The translations under genes were made by a program, and so were the position numbers. From CAZMRQ01 sp964568795 (lineage in GTDB: Bacteria > Pseudomonadota > Gammaproteobacteria > Comchoanobacterales > Comchoanobacteraceae): 64,000 nt of DNA. The stretch covers positions 1 through 64,000 of the forward strand of contig CAZMRQ010000001.1 of assembly GCA_964568795.1 (NCBI GenBank), given 5' to 3'. The notes below the pieces were generated by a model. That model did not search any database, was not told where the DNA came from, and saw only the letters and a list, made by a program, of their open reading frames with translations. Shown here one piece after another: positions 54,779 to 62,312 of the stretch; within the stretch, counting starts at the first letter, position 1, and each line of letters opens with the position of its first letter.

Positions 54779-57316
54779 ATGCATTACGATATTATTTTAG
54801 TTGATGGATCATCTTATCTTTTTAGAGCATATTATGCTTTGCCCCCCCTGAGTTCCCCTGAGGGTTTGCCTACTGGTGCTATGATTGGGGTGCTTAATAT
54901 GTTGCATAAGCTGACTCAGGAATACCCTGATGCTAAAACTGTAGTCGTGTTTGATCCCAAAGGGCCGACCACAAGGCACAAGACATACCCTGATTATAAA
55001 GCTAACCGCAGAGAAATGCCAGAAGAGCTGGGCCAACAAATAGAGCCATTATTTACATTTATTAAAGCCATGGGTCTTCCTTTGGTCATTCGTGATGGAA
55101 TCGAGGCTGACGATGTTATTGCAAGTATGGTAAGAGAATATGAGCCAGATTACTCAGTGCTTATTTCGACAGGTGATAAAGACTTAGCACAGATTGTGTC
55201 ACCTCGGGTTCATCTTTATAATAGCATGAGTAAGAAACTAATGGATCCACAGGGGGTTTTCGATAAATTTCAAGTGCATGTCCATCAGATTGTTGATTAC
55301 CTTGCACTTATTGGGGACAGTTCGGATAATATCCCCGGTGTGCCAAAAGTAGGCCCTAAGACGGCAGTGAAATGGCTGCAGCAATACGGGTCGTTGGATG
55401 AGATTATTGCACACAAAGAGGCGTTCCCAGGAAAAGTAGGCCAGTATCTGAGAGATTCTATTGATCAGTGCTTGCTTTCTCGACAGCTTGTCACGTTGCA
55501 AATGGACGTTCCTATCCCTTTATTAAAGGAATTAAACACTTGCCCAGATACCAAGCGGTGGCACGTGCTTTGTCAACAGTGGGGCTTTAGACAGCTAGCC
55601 AGTCGTTTTCGTCACCAAACAACAGGGCAGCAACAAAAGGTGGACTGGGTATTTGAGTGGCCAGCTGGAGTATCTGCTCTCTATCCTCATGTTGAAGCAG
55701 TGGATGGTCGAACTGCTGTTTTAGGGTGTGCTGTTTTTGCGCAAGGGCAAGTTAAATGTTTCGATTGGCGTCATTGCAAAGCCATCTTTCCTCAAGAAAG
55801 ACTGTCTCAAGAGGTGATAGGCTGGGGCCTCAAATCTTGGATTTGTTCTACGGGTCGTCAGGATGATTTCTTGGATATGGGTGTGTTTGCCTATGTCGTT
55901 GATAGTTCTCAGCCAATTGAAAGTCTCTCGATGTGTGCATTACAGTATCACATCGATAGTATTCACTCAGATGATGTTCTCGGTCAGGGAAAACAAAGAA
56001 AGGGATGGCAAGATATTGAGCAAAAAAATTATGGGCAATGGTTGCAATCTCAGATGAATGCACTTCTTATCTTGCATAGTTCACTTAAGAAGCAAGTAGC
56101 TGAGCCTTGTTGGCAGTGGCTGATAGATGTAGAGCAACCGTTAATCTCCATTCTTGCTGAGATGCAAGAAACGGGTATTCGTGTTAGTGAGAAATCACTA
56201 GCTGTGCTTCGCCAAGAGGTTCAGATACAAACAAAGCGGGTTATTCATGATATGAACGCTTTGATTGATGAGCCAATTAATTTGAATTCACCACAGCAGT
56301 TACGGGATATTCTTTTTAATTACTTTGGCTACCCAGTTGTTGAAAAAACCCCAAGTGGGGTGCCTTCTACTTCTGAATCAGCACTCAAAGAAATTGTGGA
56401 CGGCAGGCCCTTTGTCAAGCACTTATTAACATACCGATCATTGGCAAAATTAGAATCGACATATCTGAGTGGTTTGCCAAGACATGTTAGAAAAGACGGG
56501 CGTGTCCATTCACAGTTCAACCAATGTGTGACCATAACAGGGCGATTGTCTTCCAGTGACCCTAATATGCAGAATATCCCAATTAAAACAGAATTAGGTC
56601 GCCGTATTCGTGATGCTTTTGTTGCAAGGGATGGGGATGTCATAGTGGCAGCTGATTATTCGCAAATAGAGCTTAGGTTGATGGCTCATTTTTCTGAAGA
56701 TCCAGCACTGGTCCAAGCGTTTCATGAAGGAGCAGATATTCATGCACAGACGGCAGCTTGGTTGTGGGGCTGTGATATAGATGAGGTGACTTCAGAGCAA
56801 CGGCGAATGAGCAAAGCGATCAATTTTGGTCTTATATATGGTATGTCAGCGTATGGTTTGGCAAAACAGCTCCAAATTGATAGAACGAAAGCACAGCAAT
56901 TGATTGATAGGTATTTCCTTAGTTATCCAAAGGTTAAAGAGTATATGGGCCATATGCGTGCTGTTGCTAAAACAACGGGGGAAGTTGGTACTTTATTTAA
57001 TAGAAAAATTCAACTGAATCGTGCCACTCAGCAGTATGGGGGCATGGAGAGGCTTGCAATAAATGCACCTATGCAGGGCAGTGCTGCTGAAATTATTAAG
57101 AAGGCTATGGTGTGTTGTGCACAAACCAACCCTAGCCCTGAACAAATAAGGTTATTGCTACAGGTTCATGATGAGTTAGTATGGGAAGTGGAAGCGTCCC
57201 AAGTTCAGGTTGCAATCAAGTGGATGGAAAAAGTCATGAGCCAAGTTGTCAGTTTGAAAGTGCCATTAGAGGTTAGTATCGCATCGGGGTCTTCTTGGCA
57301 GAAGGCTCATGGGTGA
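54779..57316 (+). CDS. polA: DNA polymerase I, 845 aa, proofreading domain degenerate
   Basis: Replicative gap-filling and repair polymerase. The N-terminal 5' nuclease has GSSYLFRAYYALP, RDGIEADDVIA, STGDKDLAQIV and the H3TH region LALIGDSSDNIPGVPKVGPKTA. The polymerase part has motif A DYSQIELRLMAHF, motif B RRMSKAINFGLIYGMSAYG and motif C LQVHDELVWEV. The middle 3'-5' exonuclease domain is shortened (total about 80 aa less than E. coli) and its first site reads VEAVDGRTAVLG, without the DxE pair, so proofreading is probably lost. It follows trkH in one operon. Confidence 0.96.
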   Translation: MHYDIILVDGSSYLFRAYYALPPLSSPEGLPTGAMIGVLNMLHKLTQEYPDAKTVVVFDPKGPTTRHKTYPDYKANRREMPEELGQQIEPLFTFIKAMGLPLVIRDGIEADDVIASMVREYEPDYSVLISTGDKDLAQIVSPRVHLYNSMSKKLMDPQGVFDKFQVHVHQIVDYLALIGDSSDNIPGVPKVGPKTAVKWLQQYGSLDEIIAHKEAFPGKVGQYLRDSIDQCLLSRQLVTLQMDVPIPLLKELNTCPDTKRWHVLCQQWGFRQLASRFRHQTTGQQQKVDWVFEWPAGVSALYPHVEAVDGRTAVLGCAVFAQGQVKCFDWRHCKAIFPQERLSQEVIGWGLKSWICSTGRQDDFLDMGVFAYVVDSSQPIESLSMCALQYHIDSIHSDDVLGQGKQRKGWQDIEQKNYGQWLQSQMNALLILHSSLKKQVAEPCWQWLIDVEQPLISILAEMQETGIRVSEKSLAVLRQEVQIQTKRVIHDMNALIDEPINLNSPQQLRDILFNYFGYPVVEKTPSGVPSTSESALKEIVDGRPFVKHLLTYRSLAKLESTYLSGLPRHVRKDGRVHSQFNQCVTITGRLSSSDPNMQNIPIKTELGRRIRDAFVARDGDVIVAADYSQIELRLMAHFSEDPALVQAFHEGADIHAQTAAWLWGCDIDEVTSEQRRMSKAINFGLIYGMSAYGLAKQLQIDRTKAQQLIDRYFLSYPKVKEYMGHMRAVAKTTGEVGTLFNRKIQLNRATQQYGGMERLAINAPMQGSAAEIIKKAMVCCAQTNPSPEQIRLLLQVHDELVWEVEASQVQVAIKWMEKVMSQVVSLKVPLEVSIASGSSWQKAHG

Positions 57317-57387
57317 TACTTTCATAGTTTTTTATTGCGCTTGGGTGAAGTCAAGTTAGAATAAGACATGGGCTCATGGGTGATGTT

Positions 57388-57918
57388 ATGAAAATGAATC
57401 TGTCAGTACTTGGTCAAGACTTAGCCTGCGAGTCTGGGTCTATGTCGCAAATTATCACTAAGGATATAGATGCTGCATGGCGCATGTGCATGCCTCAATG
57501 CTCCGCAGGAGCTTGGGCCTTAGTGGGAAAAGAAATAGACTTTCCATGGGCTGTGTCTGTCAAATCATTGATGTCCCAATATGCTGTTCTGCGTTCTGTT
57601 AGTAAAAAAGTAATCAAGCAACGCAGAGAGTATCTCTGTCGGCATTTCATGCTGAATCCCGATAGCAAGGTAAACACTCTATCGGAGCATCAGTGTTGGG
57701 TGTTGAGCCTTTTATTGGCGTTAATGGTGCAGCCTCAGTTAATTGTTTTATGTCAATCCAGTCATGTTGCCCAACAGGACTGCCGTAAGATAGGTCGTTT
57801 TGTGTCACAGATTTTTCCTGCGAGCATGTGTTGGCTTATGATTGGGCCTGAGAAAGACTGGTTAGTCGATGTTCCTTGTAAGCAAGTACTTCACTTTAGA
57901 GCTGAATTATGCTGTTAG
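57388..57918 (+). CDS. Degenerate FtsE-like protein without Walker A, 176 aa
   Basis: Identified mainly by position and a worn ABC-ATPase C-half. TLSEHQCWVLSLLLALMVQP occupies the place of the signature helix (LSGGEQQRVxIARAxxxxP). It is followed by QLIVLCQSSHVAQQDCRKIG at the place of Walker B and D-loop (LLLADEPTGNLD), then a switch-like segment. The N-half lacks any GxxGxGKS P-loop, and the Walker B acidic residues are missing, so ATP hydrolysis is not expected. It overlaps the FtsX-like gene by 10 bases, as ftsE-ftsX usually do. ATG 57388 has GGGTGA upstream; an ATG at 57376 is also in frame. Confidence 0.55.
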   Translation: MKMNLSVLGQDLACESGSMSQIITKDIDAAWRMCMPQCSAGAWALVGKEIDFPWAVSVKSLMSQYAVLRSVSKKVIKQRREYLCRHFMLNPDSKVNTLSEHQCWVLSLLLALMVQPQLIVLCQSSHVAQQDCRKIGRFVSQIFPASMCWLMIGPEKDWLVDVPCKQVLHFRAELCC

Positions 57919-58586
57919 TGTGTCGGAAAATTGAACGCAGCTGCTGGATTAAAGTCATCGCCATCATGGGTATGTTGGTGTGGGCCGTGTATTCGGTTGT
58001 TTCCTTACGCTCCGCTGATGAGGTTGCCGCATTTCCTCGTGATGTGGTTGTTGTAATGGATAAAGCGGCACCATTGCAGTTGACACAACAAGTAGCTGAG
58101 CAAATATCAGCCAATGCATGGTTTGAGCGTGTTGCCATTAAGGAAAGTCAGGATCACCAGGATGCATTGAAACACTGGTTAGATGATCAAAGCGATAGTA
58201 TCGATATTGATCTTCCGCCGATAGTCACACTGACTATTAGCATGACTACGCCTTTGTCACAATTAGATAAAGCAGTGAAATGGCTGCAGCAGAGAAGTGG
58301 TGTGCAAGATGTTTTGTGGGATCGGGAGTACATTTACTCTGGACTGCAATTAAGCCAACTGAGTCAAAGCAGATTTTGGCATGCATGGGGTTGGTTATTC
58401 TTTAGTGCAATCGTTCTTATCTGTATGCTATGGGTTGTTGTTGTCAACAGCGTGAGCAATCAGTATCGCTTCTGGCAGGCGTGGGGCTGTCCAGAGAAAG
58501 CAATTAAACAGCGTGTTCTTCTTTATTCTCTGGTGTTGTTTTCAATCTGTTTAGGTATTCCTTGTGCTGTGTGGTTAATTGTTTAA
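57909..58586 (+). CDS. ftsX: FtsX-like cell-division membrane protein, truncated, 225 aa
   Basis: FtsX normally couples FtsE to periplasmic amidase activation at the septum. One N-terminal helix (about 15-33), a periplasmic domain (about 34-155, with AVKWLQQRSGVQDVLWDREY near the end) and two helices (WLFFSAIVLICMLWVVVVNS and LLYSLVLFSICLGIPCAVWL) are seen. E. coli FtsX (352 aa) has a longer N-terminus and a fourth helix; both are missing. Start ATG 57909 inside the FtsE-like gene. The last 83 bases overlap the convergent hemL, so the reading frame may have been cut short there. Confidence 0.65.
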   Translation: MLLVCRKIERSCWIKVIAIMGMLVWAVYSVVSLRSADEVAAFPRDVVVVMDKAAPLQLTQQVAEQISANAWFERVAIKESQDHQDALKHWLDDQSDSIDIDLPPIVTLTISMTTPLSQLDKAVKWLQQRSGVQDVLWDREYIYSGLQLSQLSQSRFWHAWGWLFFSAIVLICMLWVVVVNSVSNQYRFWQAWGCPEKAIKQRVLLYSLVLFSICLGIPCAVWLIV

Positions 58587-59778
58587 AAGACTTTTCAAAT
58601 GCGGTCAATGTAAGGCCCAAGTGTTCTTGTTTGTGAGCACAGGTCACAAAGCAGCTTTCAAGAGAATTTGGCGGTAAAAATATATTGTTCTCAATCATTA
58701 GAGGATAAAAAAGTTTGAATATTTGGTGATGACAGGCAGGGATATCACTCTGAGACTTGACAGGTTTTTTTGAAAAAAAGAACGACCACATCCCCCCCTG
58801 GTGGCAAGTTTGTAGGGGCAGTCCGTATTTTTTAGTGATATATGTCATCCCTGATGTGAGCTGTTCGGTGTATTCATTGAGTTGTCTATAGTGTTTGTCA
58901 GAGAGGTGAGACAAAGTTGCTATTCCGGTATGCACACAGCTAGCTAGGCTTGCGTATGTGCCTGCATGAGTGACTGGTCCTAGCGGGGCAAGCTCATTCA
59001 TTATTTCTGCTCTGCCTGCTAGACAAGCCAATGGCAGGCCGCCACCAATGACTTTAGCCAGACAGATAAGGTCGGGTGTTATATGATGGGTCTGAGCGAC
59101 AGATCCGTAATAGCAGCGAAAACCTGTCATCACTTCATCAGCAATGAGCAATGCGTTGTGTTCGCGGCATAAGCGTTCACAGGTTTGTAAAAAATCAGGC
59201 CCTGGTTTAATCATGCCCATATTGCCAGCAATGGGTTCAACGAATAGGGCTGCAATTTGCGCCCCATGTTCTTGGAAGCATTGGATGAGCTTAGTGACGT
59301 CATTGTATGGCACACAATGGTGTTGTGGTGATTTTTTCAGCAGATGATCGCCATGTCCATGGTAGCATCCTTCGAAGGTAATAAAAGATTGTCTTCCAGT
59401 GACATGCTGTGCCAGTCTTAGGGCCGTCATGCAGCTTTCAGTTCCTGTGACACAAAAACGCATTTTTTCTGCTTGTGGGATAGCTTTTCTTATGAGTTGT
59501 GCTAATTTCACTTCACCTTCGTGGCAAATACCGCCAGGCAAACCAGAGTCAATGGCTTGTTGGAGAGCTTCTTGAATTACGGGGTGTTGATGTCCAAGGA
59601 TGGTTGCTCCAAAGCCATTTTGATAGTCTATGTATGGCGTATCTTGCTCGTATATATAGGCATTGCGTGCATGGGTGAAGTAAATAGGAGAAGAGAGATT
59701 GAGACTAAGTGGTGAACGCACAGGAGAGTTAACTCCTCCGGGCATGAATTGTTGAGCATTTTTGAAATGTGTTGTCAT
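58504..59778 (-). CDS. hemL: Glutamate-1-semialdehyde 2,1-aminomutase, 424 aa
   Basis: PLP enzyme making 5-aminolevulinate for heme synthesis. The start NAQQFMPGGVNSPVRS, the MRFCVTGTESCMTALRLAQH region, DEVMTGFR and the PLP-lysine box CLAKVIGGGLPLAC are all family hallmarks. The ATG at 59778 matches the usual family start; the frame is open to 59850. The C-terminus is unusually charged and overlaps the FtsX-like gene by 83 bases on the other strand. Divergent from the ATP/ADP translocase, with 135 bases between the starts. Confidence 0.93.
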   Translation of the reverse strand: MTTHFKNAQQFMPGGVNSPVRSPLSLNLSSPIYFTHARNAYIYEQDTPYIDYQNGFGATILGHQHPVIQEALQQAIDSGLPGGICHEGEVKLAQLIRKAIPQAEKMRFCVTGTESCMTALRLAQHVTGRQSFITFEGCYHGHGDHLLKKSPQHHCVPYNDVTKLIQCFQEHGAQIAALFVEPIAGNMGMIKPGPDFLQTCERLCREHNALLIADEVMTGFRCYYGSVAQTHHITPDLICLAKVIGGGLPLACLAGRAEIMNELAPLGPVTHAGTYASLASCVHTGIATLSHLSDKHYRQLNEYTEQLTSGMTYITKKYGLPLQTCHQGGMWSFFFSKKPVKSQSDIPACHHQIFKLFYPLMIENNIFLPPNSLESCFVTCAHKQEHLGLTLTAFEKSFKQLTTQHKEYLNRLKTTPENKEEHAV

Positions 59779-59913
59779 AGCTAAGGTGTTCTGAGTTGAG
59801 AAATAATAGCACACACATGCCAATAATGCACGAGGCGAGTATTGTTGCAATGTGTGTTGCAGTATAGTACTGTATTGTCATTAGACTATAAGTTCCTAAG
59901 GCACCCAGCATAC

Positions 59914-61392
59914 ATGATCAACCAATCTCAGATTTTCACAGGTGTTAGGGGAGTTGTTTTTCCGATTGCTAATTGGGAGCTTCGTAAGTTTCTCCCACTT
60001 GCTGTGATGATGTTCATCACAGTTTTTAATTTTACATTGTTGCGCAATGCCAAAGACGCTCTTTTCGTCACAGCTCCAGGATCTGGTGCAGAATCTATTA
60101 CGTTTTTAAAGTTGTATGGTGTCTTGCCGATGATGGTGTTGGCTAGTTTGGTATATGTGAAAATAAGGAAGAAGTTAAACTTTGAGCGATCTTATTACGT
60201 GATCATTGCTTTCTTCATGTGTTTTTTCATCTTGTTTATATGTGTGCTGTATCCTTTGCGTGATGAGCTTAATATGAGTGCAGCCAGTATTATATATTTG
60301 AAAGAGTCCTACCCGCGTTTTCAGCACTTTTTCCCAGCCATTGGGCTGTGGGTTTATTCTCTTTTTTATGTGTTTGCAGAGCTTTGGGGGACGTTTACAC
60401 TCTCGGTGTTATTCTGGCAGTTTGCGAATGATAATATTGGTCCGAGCGAGGCAAAGCGCTATTATCCTCTGCTTATTTTTGTAAACAGCATGGCTACAAT
60501 GACACTGGGGTATGTGATGTCAAAATTTGCTGATTTTCCCCCAGAAAAAATAGTTGTCAACAGTACATTATTGCTTATTGCATTGGTGGTTTGCCTATTT
60601 GCTACATTTCGCTGGATGCATGTGAGTGTGCTTTCGCGCCCTCAGTTTACTCAGTATGTCAGTCAGAGGACTAAGAAGCCGAAGGTCAAGATTAGTTTTG
60701 TTGAAAGTATTAAGCAAGCGTTGAAGTCACCTTACATTGGGTATATTGTGATTTTGGTTTTATCGTATAATATCATGACTAACATTATGGAAGTGACATG
60801 GAAAAGCCAAGCATTGCGTTTGTTTAATGATCTGCAATCTTACTACCGATTTATGTCGACGTATACTTTTTGGACTGGGGTGATTACCATGCTTTTCATA
60901 TTCATCTCGCAAAGTTTATTACGCTTGTGTGGTTGGTGTGTGTGTGCCATGATTACACCTGTAATTGCCTCATTTATTGGCGTGGTTTTCTTTTCATATA
61001 TGTTGTTTCAAGATCAGTTTGCTTATTTGTTGCGGTATTTTGGTGGAATCACCCCCCTAGTCTTTATTGTCTGGTTTGGGGGTATTGGGGTATTGATTGG
61101 AAAATCGTCTAAGTACAGTTTTTTTGATCCGACTAAAGAAATGGCATTTATTCCCTTGTCGTATGACTTGCGTATGACGGGAAAAGCGGCAGTAGATGGA
61201 GTAGGGGCCCGCCTGGGTAAGTCCAGTGGTGGCTTTATTCAGACCGTGTTGTATGTTTTTACAGCTGGAAGCCAGATAGATATTGCCCCCTATCTAGCAG
61301 GCATTATTGTATTGCTGGGCGTTCTCTGGTTGGTCGCTGTACTGCGCCTGAATAAGCTTTATCATCATCAAGTGGAATTATCGCAAAGCTGA
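59914..61392 (+). CDS. ATP/ADP translocase (NTT/Tlc family), 492 aa
   Basis: Exchanges host ATP for bacterial ADP, or carries other nucleotides, across the inner membrane. The family pattern is clear: ELRKFLPLAVMMFITVFNFTLLRNAKDALFVTAPG at the start, FWQFANDNIGPSEAKRYYPL in the middle and SYDLRMTGKAAVDGVGARLGKSSGG near the end. Twelve helices fit its length. Such carriers occur almost only in obligate or facultative intracellular bacteria (Rickettsia, Chlamydia and some gammaproteobacteria) and plastids. ATG 59914 has AAGG upstream. Whether it carries ATP/ADP or another nucleotide cannot be read from sequence. Confidence 0.92.
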   Translation: MINQSQIFTGVRGVVFPIANWELRKFLPLAVMMFITVFNFTLLRNAKDALFVTAPGSGAESITFLKLYGVLPMMVLASLVYVKIRKKLNFERSYYVIIAFFMCFFILFICVLYPLRDELNMSAASIIYLKESYPRFQHFFPAIGLWVYSLFYVFAELWGTFTLSVLFWQFANDNIGPSEAKRYYPLLIFVNSMATMTLGYVMSKFADFPPEKIVVNSTLLLIALVVCLFATFRWMHVSVLSRPQFTQYVSQRTKKPKVKISFVESIKQALKSPYIGYIVILVLSYNIMTNIMEVTWKSQALRLFNDLQSYYRFMSTYTFWTGVITMLFIFISQSLLRLCGWCVCAMITPVIASFIGVVFFSYMLFQDQFAYLLRYFGGITPLVFIVWFGGIGVLIGKSSKYSFFDPTKEMAFIPLSYDLRMTGKAAVDGVGARLGKSSGGFIQTVLYVFTAGSQIDIAPYLAGIIVLLGVLWLVAVLRLNKLYHHQVELSQS

Positions 61393-61479
61393 AATATTCC
61401 TGCATGAGGCAGTTACAAGATCTGGAAAAAACAGCCAAACTGATATAGACTAAGCTAGCGGTAGAAATAATGTGATGTT

Positions 61480-61647
61480 ATGAAAAAATATATGTGTCTT
61501 ATTTGTGGTCTTATATACGATGAAGCAGAAGGTTGGCCAGCTGATGGCATTCAGCCCGGGACCCTTTGGGAAGATGTCTTAGATGATTGGATTTGCCCAG
61601 ACTGTGGTGCTACCAAAGATGACTTTGATATGGTTCTTATGCCATGA
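61480..61647 (+). CDS. Rubredoxin, 55 aa
   Basis: Small one-iron electron carrier: MKKYMCLICGLIYDEAEGWP, then DWICPDCGATKDDFDMV. The four cysteines sit in the CxxCG and CPxCG pairs that bind the Fe(Cys)4 centre, and the conserved hydrophobic core (Y, W, P) is present. It overlaps the next gene by 4 bases (ATGA), so the two are translated together. The electron partners are unknown; rubredoxins often serve oxygen or peroxide reduction. Confidence 0.93.
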   Translation: MKKYMCLICGLIYDEAEGWPADGIQPGTLWEDVLDDWICPDCGATKDDFDMVLMP

Positions 61648-62225
61648 AGTCATTAATTCCAGGGCCAGCTGGCCAATTGGAAATTGATCTGACAGAAGGT
61701 GATGGTCCATGGTGGCTTGTATGTCACCCACATCCACAGTTCGGTGGGAATATGGACAATAAAGTTGTTGTGACTCTTGCCAGAGCATTGTCATCTTGCG
61801 GCATGAAAGTAATACGCTTTAATTACCGTGGTGTGGGTATGAGTGAGGGTTCATATGGCAGTATTATAGGTGAGAGTGCAGATGCCAAAGCTGTCATGAG
61901 CTGGGCAAGTAATAAATTTGGTCCTATAGGGGGTGTTGCTGGTTTTTCATTTGGCAGTTATATAGCGGCACAAATAGAGGCTCAGGAGCCGCTTATTATG
62001 GTAGCGCCTCCTTGTGAGCGGATGCCATTTTCTCAGTGCCGAATATCAGAGAAGTCACTTATTATTCATGGATCTAAAGATGAGATCTGTTCATACGATC
62101 AATCAAAAGAGTTTGCATCTCAACGCGGCATTGAGTTTATTGCCTTAGAGGGGGCCAGTCATTTTTTTCATGGGGCTCTTCCTGCACTCAAATGTGCCTC
62201 TATATCATTTTTATCAATAATATAA
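61644..62225 (+). CDS. Alpha/beta-hydrolase fold protein, 193 aa
   Basis: The short alpha/beta hydrolase shows CHPHPQFGGNMDNKVV (oxyanion region), FNYRGVGMSEG, the nucleophile elbow GFSFGSY (Ser), an acid in HGSKDEICSYDQ and the catalytic His in GASHFFHG. No lid domain. This subfamily, with HPHPxFGGxMxN, is widespread but of unknown substrate. Coupled by ATGA to the rubredoxin gene. About 20 residues shorter than relatives. Confidence 0.85.
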   Translation: MKSLIPGPAGQLEIDLTEGDGPWWLVCHPHPQFGGNMDNKVVVTLARALSSCGMKVIRFNYRGVGMSEGSYGSIIGESADAKAVMSWASNKFGPIGGVAGFSFGSYIAAQIEAQEPLIMVAPPCERMPFSQCRISEKSLIIHGSKDEICSYDQSKEFASQRGIEFIALEGASHFFHGALPALKCASISFLSII

Positions 62226-62244
62226 GTTATTTACCCTAATATAG

Positions 62245-62272
62245 TTTACATATTATTGTATAATGCTATAAT
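62245..62272 (+). promoter_or_regulatory. Promoter of the 491-aa ORFan
   Basis: TTTACA (62245-62250), 16-base spacer, TATAAT (62267-62272, perfect). A second TATAAT lies at 62259-62264. The transcription start would be near 62279, about 34 bases before the ATG at 62313. The whole stretch is very AT-rich. Confidence 0.55.
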
Positions 62273-62312
62273 AGTATATAATGTATACAATATTTATCTT
62301 ATAGGTGCAAAC

